Origin: Noviherbaspirillum sp. L7-7A | Lineage (GTDB): Bacteria; Pseudomonadota; Gammaproteobacteria; Burkholderiales; Burkholderiaceae_D | Direction: 5' to 3' | NCBI RefSeq assembly: GCF_019052805.1 | Contig: NZ_JAHQRJ010000001.1 | Coordinates: forward strand, 1,612,001 to 1,676,000 | Length of the DNA: 64,000 nucleotides | Part shown: in pieces, positions 26,878 to 36,117 of the stretch | How positions within the stretch are numbered: position 1 is the first letter of the stretch | How the letters are laid out: every line of letters begins with the position of its first letter | Program-made: the position numbers and the translations under genes | Notes under the pieces: generated by a model | What the model was told of the DNA's origin: nothing | The model's database searches: none | Seen by the model: only the letters and a program-made list of their open reading frames with translations

Positions 26878-26953
26878 TGGAGCGGGAGAAGAGTCTCGAA
26901 CTCTCGACCTCAACCTTGGCAAGGTTGCGCTCTACCAACTGAGCTACTCCCGC
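26878..26953 (-). tRNA. tRNA-Gly (anticodon GCC), copy 1
   Basis: Minus-strand cloverleaf: acceptor GCGGGAG with CTCCCGC, D-arm GCTCAGTTGGTAGAGC, anticodon stem CAACC/GGTTG with loop TTGCCAA giving GCC, T-arm with GTTCGAGAC, and CCA encoded. It is identical to the two other copies at 27036 and 27247. No own promoter is evident, and it probably shares the transcript of copy 2, 82 bp upstream. Confidence 0.95.
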
Positions 26954-27035
26954 ATTTCATTTACTACTACCGACCGCGCTGCATCGGCCCTGCATTTCCA
27001 AAACCACTTATTACAACATGGCTCCAGAGATAATC

Positions 27036-27111
27036 TGGAGCGGGAGAAGAGTCTCGAACTCTCGACCTCAACCTTGGCAAGGTTGCGCTCTACCAACTGA
27101 GCTACTCCCGC
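27036..27111 (-). tRNA. tRNA-Gly (anticodon GCC), copy 2
   Basis: Same 76-nt sequence as copy 1, with encoded CCA and anticodon GCC. Its 3' end takes part in a 7-bp inverted repeat (27021-27027 with 27035-27041), which could act as a processing or weak termination signal before copy 1. Confidence 0.95.
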
Positions 27112-27127
27112 ATTTTTTCGAGCCGCC

Positions 27128-27155
27128 ACTATAGACGATTCAGTAAATTTTGCAA
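27128..27155 (-). promoter_or_regulatory. Sigma-70 promoter of tRNA-Gly copy 2
   Basis: On the minus strand, TTGCAA, a 16-bp spacer and TATAGT lie 17 bp upstream of the tRNA 5' end. A start about 7 nt past the -10 would leave a leader of roughly 10 nt. Confidence 0.65.
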
Positions 27156-27208
27156 ATGGGAATCTTCAAAAAATTTCTTTTGATCCACTTGCCCCCGGTT
27201 TTTTCCGT

Positions 27209-27234
27209 AAAAAAAGAAGCCGTGAGGCCTCTTT
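27209..27234 (-). terminator. Terminator of tRNA-Gly copy 3
   Basis: On the minus strand an 8-bp stem with one G-T pair (27226-27233 with 27214-27221) and a 4-nt loop is followed by a run of T's. It lies 14 bp after the CCA of copy 3. Confidence 0.75.
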
Positions 27235-27246
27235 CTAACGATACTT

Positions 27247-27322
27247 TGGAGCGGGAGAAGAGTCTCGAACTCTCGACCTCAACCTTGGCAAGGTTGCGCT
27301 CTACCAACTGAGCTACTCCCGC
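27247..27322 (-). tRNA. tRNA-Gly (anticodon GCC), copy 3
   Basis: Same 76-nt tRNA as copies 1 and 2, with encoded CCA. It has its own perfect sigma-70 promoter and its own terminator, so it is a single-gene transcript. Confidence 0.95.
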
Positions 27323-27340
27323 GTCACTGGAGAAGCCAGC

Positions 27341-27368
27341 ATTATAGAGATTTGAAGTTGTGTGTCAA
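27341..27368 (-). promoter_or_regulatory. Perfect-consensus sigma-70 promoter of tRNA-Gly copy 3
   Basis: The minus strand carries TTGACA (27368-27363), a 16-bp spacer and TATAAT (27346-27341), both exact consensus hexamers, 18 bp ahead of the tRNA. It starts 7 bp after the pgsA stop. Confidence 0.85.
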
Positions 27369-27375
27369 GCACGCA

Positions 27376-27972
27376 TCATTTTATTCCGGATGATTGGGCC
27401 CGCTCGGTTGCCAGTATCAGCGGCCACGCCTTGCGCAGGTAGTAAAACATCGACCACACGGTAAGGACCGCGGCGATCACGAGCAGGATCTGGCCCCAGA
27501 AACCGGTGTCGATCGCGCCGAACAATTCCCCGTAGTACAGCAGCATCGGGATCGCCATCATCTGGGCAGTCGTCTTGATCTTGCCGATGGAGCTGACCGC
27601 CACCGACTTGGAGGCGCCAATCTGCGCCATCCATTCGCGCAGGGCGGAAATGGCGATTTCGCGGCCGATGATGATGAAGGCCAGGATGGAATCGGCGCGG
27701 CCCAGCTGCACCAGCAGCAGCAAGGCGCCGGCTACCATCAACTTGTCGGCCACCGGATCGAGAAAGGCGCCGAAGGCAGATGTTTCATTCCAGCGCCTTG
27801 CCAGGTAGCCGTCGAACCAGTCGGTGACGGCGGCGGCAATGAAGATGACGGTGGATGCCACACCCTTGTCAAAGAGCGAGATCCAGCTGTCCGGCAAGTA
27901 AAACACGCCAACGATCAGGGGAATCATGGCGACGCGCAGCCAGGTGAGCAGAATCGGAATATTCAGCGGCAT
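27376..27972 (-). CDS. pgsA: CDP-diacylglycerol--glycerol-3-phosphate 3-phosphatidyltransferase
   Basis: A 198-residue inner-membrane enzyme that joins CDP-diacylglycerol and glycerol 3-phosphate in the first committed step of phosphatidylglycerol and cardiolipin synthesis. The CDP-alcohol phosphotransferase signature D-x2-D-G-x2-A-R-x8-G-x3-D-x3-D is complete: it begins at DWFDGYLAR and ends at GAFLDPVADK. There are about five or six hydrophobic segments and the start MPLNIPILLTWLRV is typical. It follows uvrC by about 60 bp on the same strand, the uvrC-pgsA pair common in proteobacteria. Confidence 0.95.
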   Translation of the reverse strand: MPLNIPILLTWLRVAMIPLIVGVFYLPDSWISLFDKGVASTVIFIAAAVTDWFDGYLARRWNETSAFGAFLDPVADKLMVAGALLLLVQLGRADSILAFIIIGREIAISALREWMAQIGASKSVAVSSIGKIKTTAQMMAIPMLLYYGELFGAIDTGFWGQILLVIAAVLTVWSMFYYLRKAWPLILATERAQSSGIK

Positions 27973-28033
27973 AAGTCAGTTCTTGTTGTAAAGGTTGGCG
28001 GCGCGCGAACGCGGTAGCGGCGCAGGCCGTAAT

Positions 28034-29893
28034 TTAATGGAGTTGCCGGTAAATGTCTTCCGCAAGCTGACGTGAAATGCCTTCGACGGATGCCAGGTCC
28101 TCGACGCTGGCAGCCATGACGCCGCGCAGGCCGCCGAAACGCGCCAGCAGTTTCTGCCTGCGTTTGGCGCCGATGCCTTCGATTTCCTCGAGCCGCGAGG
28201 TCTGGCGCGCCTTGGCCCGCTTGGCGCGCATGCCGGTAATGGCAAAGCGATGCGCCTCATCCCGGATCTGGGCAATCAGCATTAGCGCCGCAGAATCGCG
28301 CCCCAGTTCCTGCGGCACGCGGCCGTCGGCGAAAATGAGTGTTTCCAGGCCAACCTTCCTGCCCTCCCCCTTGGCCACGCCGACAATCTGGCTGATGTCC
28401 AGCCCGAGCTCCTCGAATACCTGGCGCGCCATCTCCACCTGTCCCTTGCCGCCGTCAACCAGCACGACGTCCGGCATCACGCCGTCACTATTGGCGACTT
28501 TCTCATAGCGGCGCATCAGCACCTGGCGCATCGCCGCATAGTCGTCGCCGGGCGTGACATCGTTGATGTTGTAACGGCGGTATTCGCCGTTCTGCATTGC
28601 ATGATGATGAAATACCACGCAGGAAGCCTGGGTTGCCTCGCCCTGGGTGTGGCTGATGTCGAAGCATTCGATGCGCAGCGTTTCGATATCATCGCTCTCC
28701 AGCGCCAGCGCCTCCACCAGCGCCCGGGTGCGCGCCTGCTGCGAGCCCTGCTCGGACAGCAACCGGGCCAGGGCGATTTCGGCGCCCTTCTGCGCCATCT
28801 CCAGCCACTGACGGCGCTGGCCCTGCGGCTGGAACACCAGATTGATGCGATGGCCGCATTGCTCCATCAGCGCCACCATCAGTTCGGGCTCGTTCAGTTC
28901 CATGTTCAGCACCAGTGTGGCCGGAATGAACTTGTCCAGATAATGCTGGGCCAGGAAGGCCTTCAGCACTTCCTGCTCCACCGGCTCGTCGCTGGCATTC
29001 ATGCCGTGTTCCAGATGCAGCGGGAAATAGGCGCGGTCGCCCAGATGCCGGCCGCCGCGCACCATCGCCAGATTGACGCAGGCGCGGCCGCCCTGCACCA
29101 GCACCGCGATGATGTCGATGTCGGCATCGCTGCCGGTTTCCATGGTCTGCTTCTGCAGCACCCGGGACAGCGCGCTGATCTGGTTGCGCACCGCCGCCGC
29201 CTGCTCGAAGTTCAGGTCGGCCGCATACGCATGCATCTTCTGCTCGAGGCTGGCCATCAGTTCACTCTGGCGCCCGCGCAGGAAGTTGGCGGCATTCTCG
29301 ACGTCGGCCGCATAGTCTTCCTTGCTGATCAGGTTCACGCACGGTCCGCTGCAGCGGTGGATCTGATGCAGCAGGCAGGGCCGGGTCCGGTTCGCAAAGA
29401 CCGAATCCTCGCAGGTACGCAGCAGGAAGATCTTCTGCAGGATCTGCATCGACTCCTTCACCGCCCAGGCGCTCGGGAAAGGCCCGAAATACTGGTTTTT
29501 CTTGTCCACCGCGCCGCGGTAGTAGGCCATGCGCGGATAGTCCTGACCGGTGAGCTTCAGGTAGGGATAGGATTTGTCGTCGCGGAACAGGATGTTGTAG
29601 CGCGGCTGCAGCGTCTTGATCAGATTGTTTTCCAGCAGCAGCGCTTCGGCCTCGCTGCGGGTCACCGTGGTTTCCATGCGCGCAATGCGCTCGACCATCA
29701 TCGCCGTGCGCGGACTCGAATGGGTCTTCTGGAAATAGCTCGATACACGCTTCTTCAGGTCGCGCGCCTTGCCGACGTAGAGCAGATTGTTCTCGCTGTC
29801 GAAATAGCGGTACACCCCGGGCAGATGCGGCAGCTTGCTGACCGTATCGAGGACGACGGCGCGTGGATCAGGGGTGGTCTGGTCGGACATCAT
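28034..29893 (-). CDS. uvrC: Excinuclease ABC subunit C
   Basis: A 619-residue nucleotide-excision-repair endonuclease that cuts on both sides of a lesion in the UvrB-DNA complex. The N-terminal GIY-YIG nuclease is visible ([20 protein letters not shown], residues about 23-45). A UVR motif follows near residues 205-240, then an RNase H-like C-terminal nuclease ([27 protein letters not shown]) and a helix-hairpin-helix end ([21 protein letters not shown]). The length is normal. Two adjacent ATG codons make the start uncertain by one residue. Confidence 0.96.
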   Translation of the reverse strand: MMSDQTTPDPRAVVLDTVSKLPHLPGVYRYFDSENNLLYVGKARDLKKRVSSYFQKTHSSPRTAMMVERIARMETTVTRSEAEALLLENNLIKTLQPRYNILFRDDKSYPYLKLTGQDYPRMAYYRGAVDKKNQYFGPFPSAWAVKESMQILQKIFLLRTCEDSVFANRTRPCLLHQIHRCSGPCVNLISKEDYAADVENAANFLRGRQSELMASLEQKMHAYAADLNFEQAAAVRNQISALSRVLQKQTMETGSDADIDIIAVLVQGGRACVNLAMVRGGRHLGDRAYFPLHLEHGMNASDEPVEQEVLKAFLAQHYLDKFIPATLVLNMELNEPELMVALMEQCGHRINLVFQPQGQRRQWLEMAQKGAEIALARLLSEQGSQQARTRALVEALALESDDIETLRIECFDISHTQGEATQASCVVFHHHAMQNGEYRRYNINDVTPGDDYAAMRQVLMRRYEKVANSDGVMPDVVLVDGGKGQVEMARQVFEELGLDISQIVGVAKGEGRKVGLETLIFADGRVPQELGRDSAALMLIAQIRDEAHRFAITGMRAKRAKARQTSRLEEIEGIGAKRRQKLLARFGGLRGVMAASVEDLASVEGISRQLAEDIYRQLH

Positions 29894-29929
29894 TCATCAA
29901 CAAATCTGGGCCGGAATCGGGAAGCGCCT

Positions 29930-30988
29930 TTACATGGCGCGAAGGGACAGCGCGAGTTCGCGCGCGGCCTGATAGCGCGCATCCTGCTGCAATGCCTCCC
30001 AGGTGGGGGCGCTGCCGCGCGCCAGCAAGCCGTCGATGCGCGCAGCCGATCCTGCGCTGCCCGCATCGGCCGGCAGTTGTGACAGCAACTGGTCGGCCTT
30101 GTCCGGCGAATTGCAGATCAGGACCATGTCGCAGCCGGCATCCAGGGCCGCCCGCGCCGCGTCGGTCACGCTGCCGGCAACGCTGGCGCCTTCCATGCTC
30201 AGGTCATCGCTGAAAATCACGCCCTGAAAGCCAATCTGCTGGCGCAGTATCGTCAGCCAGCGGTGCGAGAACCCGGCCGGCTGGCTGTCGACCTGCGGAT
30301 AAATCACATGCGCCGGCATCACGGCAGACAGGCTCATGCCCAGCCAGTCGTAGGGCATCGCATCCCTCGTGATGATCTGTTCCAGGCTGCGCTCATCCAC
30401 CGGCACCGCCACATGGGAGTCTGCGGCGACATAGCCATGCCCCGGAAAATGCTTGCCGCAATTGGCCATGCCGGCCAGCGCCAGGCCGTGATTCAGGCTC
30501 CTGGCCAGTTGCGCCACCGCGCGCGGATCCTGGTGCAAGGCCCGGTCGCCGATGACGCTGGAACCGCCATAGTCCAGATCGAGCACCGGGGTAAAGGACA
30601 GATCGACGCCACAGGCCCGCAGTTCGGAAGCAAGCACGAAACCGACCGCGGTGGCGGCCCGCGCCGCCGCTTCGGGGTCTTGGTCCCAGAGCTGGCCCAG
30701 AACACGCATTGCCGGCAAATGGGTGAAGCCGTCGGTACGGAAACGCTGCACCCGTCCGCCTTCATGGTCGACGGCGATCAGCACGCCCGGCCGCACCGCA
30801 TGGATGGCGCTGGTCAGCGCGCACAGCTGCGCGCGGTCCGTGAAGTTGCGGGCAAACAGGATCACGCCGCCCGTCAGCGGATGGCGGATGCGACGCGCAT
30901 CGTCCTCGGTGAGCGTCAGGCCCACCACATCCAGCATTACCGGTCCGAGCCGGTTGGCTGCCGCCGGCGATTGGTTTACTGCACTCAT
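29930..30988 (-). CDS. nagZ: Beta-N-acetylhexosaminidase
   Basis: From the ATG at 30988 this is a 352-residue GH3 enzyme that removes N-acetylglucosamine from anhydromuropeptides during cytoplasmic cell-wall recycling. Typical blocks are [22 protein letters not shown], the KHFPGHG loop with the acid/base histidine ([15 protein letters not shown]) and the nucleophile aspartate in [10 protein letters not shown]. Its start overlaps the acpS stop by 4 bp (ATGA). A much longer in-frame extension exists but reads through acpS in another frame and has no family likeness. Confidence 0.95.
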   Translation of the reverse strand: MSAVNQSPAAANRLGPVMLDVVGLTLTEDDARRIRHPLTGGVILFARNFTDRAQLCALTSAIHAVRPGVLIAVDHEGGRVQRFRTDGFTHLPAMRVLGQLWDQDPEAAARAATAVGFVLASELRACGVDLSFTPVLDLDYGGSSVIGDRALHQDPRAVAQLARSLNHGLALAGMANCGKHFPGHGYVAADSHVAVPVDERSLEQIITRDAMPYDWLGMSLSAVMPAHVIYPQVDSQPAGFSHRWLTILRQQIGFQGVIFSDDLSMEGASVAGSVTDAARAALDAGCDMVLICNSPDKADQLLSQLPADAGSAGSAARIDGLLARGSAPTWEALQQDARYQAARELALSLRAM

Positions 30989-31380
30989 GCGTTTTTCTCC
31001 ACGATCACGAAGGCCACCGCGTAATCGGCCTCGTCTGTCAGCGTTACCTGCGCGCTCAGGCCATTGTTGTCCATGTATTCTTTCAGCACGCCATTGGCGA
31101 CGGCAATCGGCCGGCCGCTGGGCGCATTCAGGAATTGCACACCGCGCCAGGTCATGGGCATGCGCATGCCCAGGCCAATCGCCTTGGAAAAGGCTTCCTT
31201 GGCGGCGAAGCGGGTCGCCAGGAAACGGATGCCGCGCACCGCAACCTTGCCACGCCGGCGCAGGTATTTGGCATATTCCTCCGGGCCGAGTATGCGTTGC
31301 GCAAAGCGGTCGCCGTTCCGGGCCAGCGCCGCCTCGATCCGGCTGATCTGGATGATGTCGGTGCCGATCCCGTAGATCAT
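30985..31380 (-). CDS. acpS: Holo-[acyl-carrier-protein] synthase
   Basis: A 131-residue phosphopantetheinyl transferase that loads coenzyme A's 4'-phosphopantetheine onto acyl carrier protein. The first motif [19 protein letters not shown] carries the Mg-binding aspartate, and [13 protein letters not shown] is the second conserved block. The length is normal. It overlaps pdxJ upstream and nagZ downstream by 4 bp each, so the three are tightly coupled. Its substrate, AcpP, is encoded about 13 kb away in the same window. Confidence 0.96.
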   Translation of the reverse strand: MIYGIGTDIIQISRIEAALARNGDRFAQRILGPEEYAKYLRRRGKVAVRGIRFLATRFAAKEAFSKAIGLGMRMPMTWRGVQFLNAPSGRPIAVANGVLKEYMDNNGLSAQVTLTDEADYAVAFVIVEKNA

Positions 31381-32141
31381 GACGCAAGGCTGCCGCGCCG
31401 GGCGGCAACCATGATGGCTTTCATGTCGCGCACCGCCTTCTGCCAGCCATCGAACACCGCCTGGGCAACAATTGCATGCCCGATATTCAATTCGGCAATT
31501 TCAGGAATTGCCGCGATTGCCTGCACATTGGTGTAATGCAAGCCGTGGCCGGCGTTGACCTTCAGGCCATGGCGGATGCCGTGCGCCACGCCTTCGCGGA
31601 TGCGTTCCAGTTCCTGCTGCTGGCTGTCGGCCCCGGCATCGGCATAGCGACCGGTATGCAGTTCGATGACGGAGGCGCCCGCTTCCGACGAGGCCGCGAT
31701 CTGCTCCCCGTCGGCGTCGATGAACAGGCTGACCCGTATGCCTTCGGCCTGCAGCTGGCGTATCGCCGCCTGCACCGCAGGGAAGTAGCGGCGCACATCC
31801 AGCCCGCCTTCGGTGGTGACTTCCTCGCGCCGCTCCGGCACCAGGCACACATCCTGTGGCCGTATGGAGCAGGCAATGTCCAGCATTTCCTGCGTCACCG
31901 CGCATTCGAGATTCATCCGTGTGATCAGGCGCGGACGAATCGCCTGTACGTCGGCATCGCGGATGTGTCGGCGGTCTTCGCGCAGGTGCAGGGTGATCAG
32001 GTCGGCGCCGGCTTCCTCGGCCAGCAAGGCGGCCCGCAGCGGGTCGGGATACACCGTGCCGCGCGCATTGCGCACCGTGGCGACGTGGTCGATATTGACG
32101 CCCAGTTCAATGACCTGACTGGCCGGTTGCAGATAACTCAT
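31377..32141 (-). CDS. pdxJ: Pyridoxine 5'-phosphate synthase
   Basis: A 254-residue TIM-barrel enzyme that condenses 1-deoxy-xylulose 5-phosphate with 3-amino-2-oxopropyl phosphate to make pyridoxine 5'-phosphate. The family start [23 protein letters not shown] is clear, followed by [24 protein letters not shown] and the glycine-rich [12 protein letters not shown]. It lies 25 bp after recO and overlaps acpS by 4 bp. The recO-pdxJ-acpS order is conserved in proteobacteria. Confidence 0.96.
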   Translation of the reverse strand: MSYLQPASQVIELGVNIDHVATVRNARGTVYPDPLRAALLAEEAGADLITLHLREDRRHIRDADVQAIRPRLITRMNLECAVTQEMLDIACSIRPQDVCLVPERREEVTTEGGLDVRRYFPAVQAAIRQLQAEGIRVSLFIDADGEQIAASSEAGASVIELHTGRYADAGADSQQQELERIREGVAHGIRHGLKVNAGHGLHYTNVQAIAAIPEIAELNIGHAIVAQAVFDGWQKAVRDMKAIMVAARRGSLAS

Positions 32142-32166
32142 GGAAACGAATCCTGGAAGAAGGGTT

Positions 32167-32991
32167 TTACAACTGCATCAGATCGAGCAGGATCTGGCGG
32201 GTGTTGAGCGGCGCGCCGCCGAGGTGATGCGCCAGCAGGAAACGCATCAGGGACTTGCTTTGCGACTGGGTGGTTGCATCGGCATAGTCGCCGCGCTGCA
32301 TGTCCTGCAGCGTCTTGCCGGCCACGCGCGGCCAGGTGTCCGAAGGCAGCGCCGGTCGCGGTCCGCGCTCGGGGTCGACCACATACCAGCGGTCCGGCTC
32401 GACCGGCTGGCGGTTGGTCGCATCGACGGCAATGTCACCTGCCACGCCGGTTTCGCGCAGCAGCGCCAGTTCGAAGCGCCGCAGCACGATGGGCGCCGCT
32501 TCCTCATGCGCCAGCCTGTTCAGCGCTTCCACGTAATGATCGAACAGCGCCGGATGGGGATCGTCGCGCGCCAGCAGCTTGACCAGCAGTTCATTGAGAT
32601 AAAACCCGCACAGCAATGCCGACTTTTCCAGCGGCAGCAGCCCGCCCAGCCATTCTGCCGCGGTCAGGTTGCGCACTTCGGATTTGCCGGTCCAGCCGAC
32701 CGACAGCGGCTGGAAGGTCTGCAGCACGCCGCGCAACTTGGAATGCGGCCGCTTGGCGCCCTTGGCAACCAGCGCTACTCGCCCGTAGTCGCGAGACAGC
32801 ACATCGACGATCAGGCTGGTTTCCTTGTAGGGGTAGCTGTGCAGCACGAAGGCTGGCTGCTCGGCCACACGCATGTCCCGTTCGGGCGTGCGTGGCCGCC
32901 TGGCTGGTGCAGCAGTCGGTTTCGCGACAGGCGCTGCCGTTTTGCGCTCCGCGATGGGCCTGTCCTCGTCTAGCTGGCGATCCGCATCCAT
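32167..32991 (-). CDS. recO: DNA repair protein RecO
   Basis: A 274-residue RecF-pathway mediator that anneals single strands and helps RecR load RecA. The OB-fold start is [24 protein letters not shown], followed by [20 protein letters not shown] and the helical domain with [20 protein letters not shown]. The C-terminus lacks an obvious zinc-cysteine cluster. About 40 residues rich in A, P and R precede the OB fold. An in-frame ATG at residue 40 (MRVAEQPAF) may be the true start, as the extension is low in complexity. It lies 9 bp after era. Confidence 0.93.
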   Translation of the reverse strand: MDADRQLDEDRPIAERKTAAPVAKPTAAPARRPRTPERDMRVAEQPAFVLHSYPYKETSLIVDVLSRDYGRVALVAKGAKRPHSKLRGVLQTFQPLSVGWTGKSEVRNLTAAEWLGGLLPLEKSALLCGFYLNELLVKLLARDDPHPALFDHYVEALNRLAHEEAAPIVLRRFELALLRETGVAGDIAVDATNRQPVEPDRWYVVDPERGPRPALPSDTWPRVAGKTLQDMQRGDYADATTQSQSKSLMRFLLAHHLGGAPLNTRQILLDLMQL

Positions 32992-33000
32992 CGCCTTGGC

Positions 33001-33903
33001 CTATTCATAGCCATAGGCCCGCAAGCCGGCTTCATTGTCAGCCCAGCCCGATTTGACCTTGACCCAGATTTCCAGGTACACCGGGCCGCCGAAGAGTTTC
33101 TCCATGTCGAGACGCGACTGGGTGGAGATTTCCTTCAGCCGTGCGCCCTTCTGGCCGATGAGCATGGCCTTGTGGCTGTCGCGCTCGACCAGGATGGCGG
33201 CAAATACCCTGCGCAGATTGCCTTCCTGCTCGAACTTCTCGATCAGCACCGTGCTGGTATAAGGCAATTCCTCACCGACGAAGCGAAACACCTTTTCCCG
33301 CACGATTTCGGCTGCCAGGAATTTCTCGCTGCGATCGGTAATGTCATCGGCATCGAAAATCGGTTCATTCTCGGGCAGGCGCTGCTCGATTTCATCCTGC
33401 AGGTACTGCAACTGGAAACGCTGTTTGGCCGATACAGGCACCACGGCAGCGAAGGCGTGCAGGCCGGCCACTTTCTGGGCAAATGGCATCAGCGCCTTCT
33501 TGTCCTTCACATAATCGGACTTGTTGATCACCAGGATGCAGGGCACGTCGGCCGGGATCAGGTCCAGCACCTGCTGGTCAGGCTGGCCCCAGGTGCCGGC
33601 CTCGACAACGAACAGGATCACATCGGACGCGGTCAGCGTATCGCTGACGGTGCGATTGAGCTTCTTGTTCAGCGCGTTGGCATGGCGGGTCTGGAAACCG
33701 GGTGTGTCGACGTAGATGAACTGGGCCCGCTCGGACGTCTGGATACCCGTAATGCGGTGCCGCGTGGTTTGCGCCTTGCGCGAGGTGATGCTGACCTTGG
33801 CGCCGATCAGCGCATTCATCAGGGTGGACTTGCCGACGTTCGGTCGGCCCACGATGGCGATGTAACCGCAGCGAAACGCGGGTGTTGCAACAGGTTCTGT
33901 CAT
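33001..33903 (-). CDS. era: GTPase Era
   Basis: A 300-residue GTPase with a C-terminal KH domain that binds the 3' end of 16S rRNA during 30S assembly. The G motifs are GRPNVGKST (G1), DTPGFQ (G3) and NKSDY (G4). The KH region contains [23 protein letters not shown], split here for reading, and ends [10 protein letters not shown]. The start overlaps the rnc stop by 4 bp, the usual rnc-era pairing. The length is normal. Confidence 0.97.
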   Translation of the reverse strand: MTEPVATPAFRCGYIAIVGRPNVGKSTLMNALIGAKVSITSRKAQTTRHRITGIQTSERAQFIYVDTPGFQTRHANALNKKLNRTVSDTLTASDVILFVVEAGTWGQPDQQVLDLIPADVPCILVINKSDYVKDKKALMPFAQKVAGLHAFAAVVPVSAKQRFQLQYLQDEIEQRLPENEPIFDADDITDRSEKFLAAEIVREKVFRFVGEELPYTSTVLIEKFEQEGNLRRVFAAILVERDSHKAMLIGQKGARLKEISTQSRLDMEKLFGGPVYLEIWVKVKSGWADNEAGLRAYGYE

Positions 33904-34793
33904 GCGGTCTTGGTATGGGTAGGGGCCAGCGGCTGGCTGGGTGCGGTTTCACCAGCCGGCTGTGCGGTTTTTTTCTGGCTGGCGTCAGACGGAGACGGCG
34001 CCGCTTTTCCCGGCACGGCATCGTCGATGGGCAACTCGGCCTGTACGGTGGCAATGCCGGCCAGCTTCAGTTGGGAAGCCCGCGGCCGGCTCTTGCGGGT
34101 GCCTGCGGGAGATTTCGTCAATGCCTTCTGCACTGCTTCAAGCGCCAGCTTTGCTGCCGCCTGCTCTCCGGCGCGCCGGCTGCCGCCAGTGCCGAATACC
34201 TGAATGTCCAGCTTGGGCACCAGGCATTCAATCTCGAACTCCTGGTTGTGCGCGGCACCGTGCGTCGCCACGACGTTGTACTGCGGCAGTGCGATTTTTT
34301 TGCCCTGCAGGAACTCCTGCAACAGGGTTTTCGCATCCTTGCCCAGGGTCTTGGGGTCGACAGTGTCCAGGATCGAGATGTAGAGCGTGCGTATCACCTT
34401 GCGCGCTGCCTCGAAACCAGCGTCGAGAAACACCGCGCCGAACAAGGCTTCCAGCGTGTCAGCCAGAATGGACGGTCGCCGGAAGCCGCCGGATTTCAGC
34501 TCCCCTTCACCCAAGCGCAGAAAGTGGGACAATTCCAGTTTTTGCGCGATTTCATACAGGGATTGCTGCTTGACGAGATTGGCGCGCAACCGGGAAAGGT
34601 CGCCTTCATCGATTTTCGTATAGCGTTCGAAAAGCAGCGAGGCAACTACGCAGTTCAGTATCGAATCACCAAGAAACTCAAGCCGCTCATTATGCAGACT
34701 GCTATGGCTGCGATGCGTCAGTGCCTGCTGCAAAAGCGCGGCATCCTTGAACGTGTGGCCCAGCCTGTTCTGCAGTAATGTCAAATCCATCAT
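33900..34793 (-). CDS. rnc: Ribonuclease III
   Basis: A double-strand-specific RNase that matures rRNA and regulates mRNAs. The catalytic signature [12 protein letters not shown] lies near residue 36, and the dsRNA-binding domain ends in [18 protein letters not shown]. At 297 residues it is about 70 longer than the E. coli enzyme. The extra part is a C-terminal tail rich in A, P, S and K after residue about 228, seemingly disordered. Two adjacent ATGs leave the start open by one residue. It precedes era with a 4-bp overlap and follows the DUF4845 gene by 18 bp. Confidence 0.95.
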   Translation of the reverse strand: MMDLTLLQNRLGHTFKDAALLQQALTHRSHSSLHNERLEFLGDSILNCVVASLLFERYTKIDEGDLSRLRANLVKQQSLYEIAQKLELSHFLRLGEGELKSGGFRRPSILADTLEALFGAVFLDAGFEAARKVIRTLYISILDTVDPKTLGKDAKTLLQEFLQGKKIALPQYNVVATHGAAHNQEFEIECLVPKLDIQVFGTGGSRRAGEQAAAKLALEAVQKALTKSPAGTRKSRPRASQLKLAGIATVQAELPIDDAVPGKAAPSPSDASQKKTAQPAGETAPSQPLAPTHTKTA

Positions 34794-34811
34794 GTTGGTG
34801 TGAGGTGCCCG

Positions 34812-35186
34812 CTACTCGGCCTTCCTGGACGCTGGATTTGATGAAGTGCTTCCTTCATAGTCCAGCACCAGGCTCGCCGGACCGGCCAGATGTATCACTT
34901 TCTGATAAGAGAAACTGACGTCGTTTTCCTTGCTGATGTCCAGGTCCTTGCCGCTGATGGAACGGATATAAGCGATCTCGGCATGACGATCGAATGCCGA
35001 CCGTATTTCCTGAGGCGTCGTTCCAGCGACCCTGGCTGCCGCAATCGCCTTCTTGACCGCCATGTATTCCGTCACCGATGGCACGATCCGCAGAGCCAGA
35101 ACACCGATAAACCCGAGCACTGCGAGCAAGAAGATCAGCCCGGTCAACGAGATGCCCGACTGGTTTTTCTTTGACCACACTTTCAT
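34812..35186 (-). CDS. DUF4845 membrane-anchored protein
   Basis: A 124-residue protein with one N-terminal membrane helix (about residues 11-32, SLTGLIFLLAVLGFIGVLAL) and a small periplasmic domain. It matches the DUF4845 family, which lies between lepB and rnc in many beta- and gammaproteobacteria. The N-terminus (KKNQSGISLTGLIFLLAV) looks like a pseudopilin leader, but no glutamate follows the expected cleavage point. The function is unknown. It is co-oriented with its neighbours and about 20 bp from each. Confidence 0.88.
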   Translation of the reverse strand: MKVWSKKNQSGISLTGLIFLLAVLGFIGVLALRIVPSVTEYMAVKKAIAAARVAGTTPQEIRSAFDRHAEIAYIRSISGKDLDISKENDVSFSYQKVIHLAGPASLVLDYEGSTSSNPASRKAE

Positions 35187-35205
35187 CGATTCGCTCCCGC
35201 CATGC

Positions 35206-36117
35206 CTAGTGAAAACTACCTATCCGCTTCAGATTACCGAGGTTCATCCAGACGAAGAATGCCTTTCCGACAATGTACTCGTCCGGTACGAATCCCCAAT
35301 AGCGACTATCCAGACTATTGTCTCGATTATCGCCCATCATGAAATAATGTCCAGCAGGCACTGTGCATACGAAACCTTCCGAATTGTAGCTGCACAGTTC
35401 CTTACGCGGAAAAGCATCCGGATTGGGTACATAAGCGGGTGCCCTGTCGTCATTGAGAATGCGGTGTGCTACCCCAGTCAGGTTTTCCTCGAACTGTTTT
35501 GAATAGGTCAGGTGCTCTTCATCCAGATAGTCTGGAAGCTGCTTGTAGGAAACGTCTTTACCATTGATACTGAGCTTCTTGTTCCGATACTCGACTTTGT
35601 CGCCCGGGATCCCGACCACACGCTTGATGTAATCAAGCGAAATGTCTTTGGGATATTTGAAAACCATCACGTCGCCGCGCTGTGGGGTGTTGATGTCAAT
35701 AATTTTCTTGTTCACAACCGGAAGGCGAATACCGTAGGTAAATTTGTTCACCAGTATCAGGTCGCCGATCTGCAGCGTGGGGACCATCGAGCTCGAAGGA
35801 ATTTTGAACGGTTCGAACAGAAAGGAGCGCAGGATAAAAACCAAGGCGATGACCGGAAAGAAGCTGCCGGAATACTCTACCCAGGTTGGTTGCTTCAGCA
35901 AACGATCAGCAATGGCGCTACGTCCGTGGGTTTCCTGCGGCATGCCGTCTGCGGCAAGCCGCGCATTACGGGCATCGAACTCTGCCAAGGCGGCGTCAGC
36001 ACGGGCCCGGCGCTGCTTGGCCAGATAGAACGCATCCAGAAACCAGACGATGCCGGTAGCCACCGTCAGAACAAACAAAATCAGCGCAAAGTTTCCCAAC
36101 AATGCTTGCAATGTCAT
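35206..36117 (-). CDS. lepB: Signal peptidase I
   Basis: A 303-residue inner-membrane protease that removes signal peptides from exported proteins. The N-terminal membrane region spans about residues 8-28. A second hydrophobic stretch, [16 protein letters not shown], precedes the catalytic serine in [10 protein letters not shown], and the general-base lysine lies in [12 protein letters not shown]. The C-terminal [19 protein letters not shown] is box E. It overlaps lepA by 4 bp. The residues between the two membrane segments are more numerous than in the short Gram-positive type, as expected for proteobacteria. Confidence 0.96.
   Translation of the reverse strand: MTLQALLGNFALILFVLTVATGIVWFLDAFYLAKQRRARADAALAEFDARNARLAADGMPQETHGRSAIADRLLKQPTWVEYSGSFFPVIALVFILRSFLFEPFKIPSSSMVPTLQIGDLILVNKFTYGIRLPVVNKKIIDINTPQRGDVMVFKYPKDISLDYIKRVVGIPGDKVEYRNKKLSINGKDVSYKQLPDYLDEEHLTYSKQFEENLTGVAHRILNDDRAPAYVPNPDAFPRKELCSYNSEGFVCTVPAGHYFMMGDNRDNSLDSRYWGFVPDEYIVGKAFFVWMNLGNLKRIGSFH

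Noticed and set aside
30989-31408. N-terminal extension of the nagZ frame
   Set aside because: It lies entirely across acpS in another frame and reads as arginine-rich low-complexity sequence.
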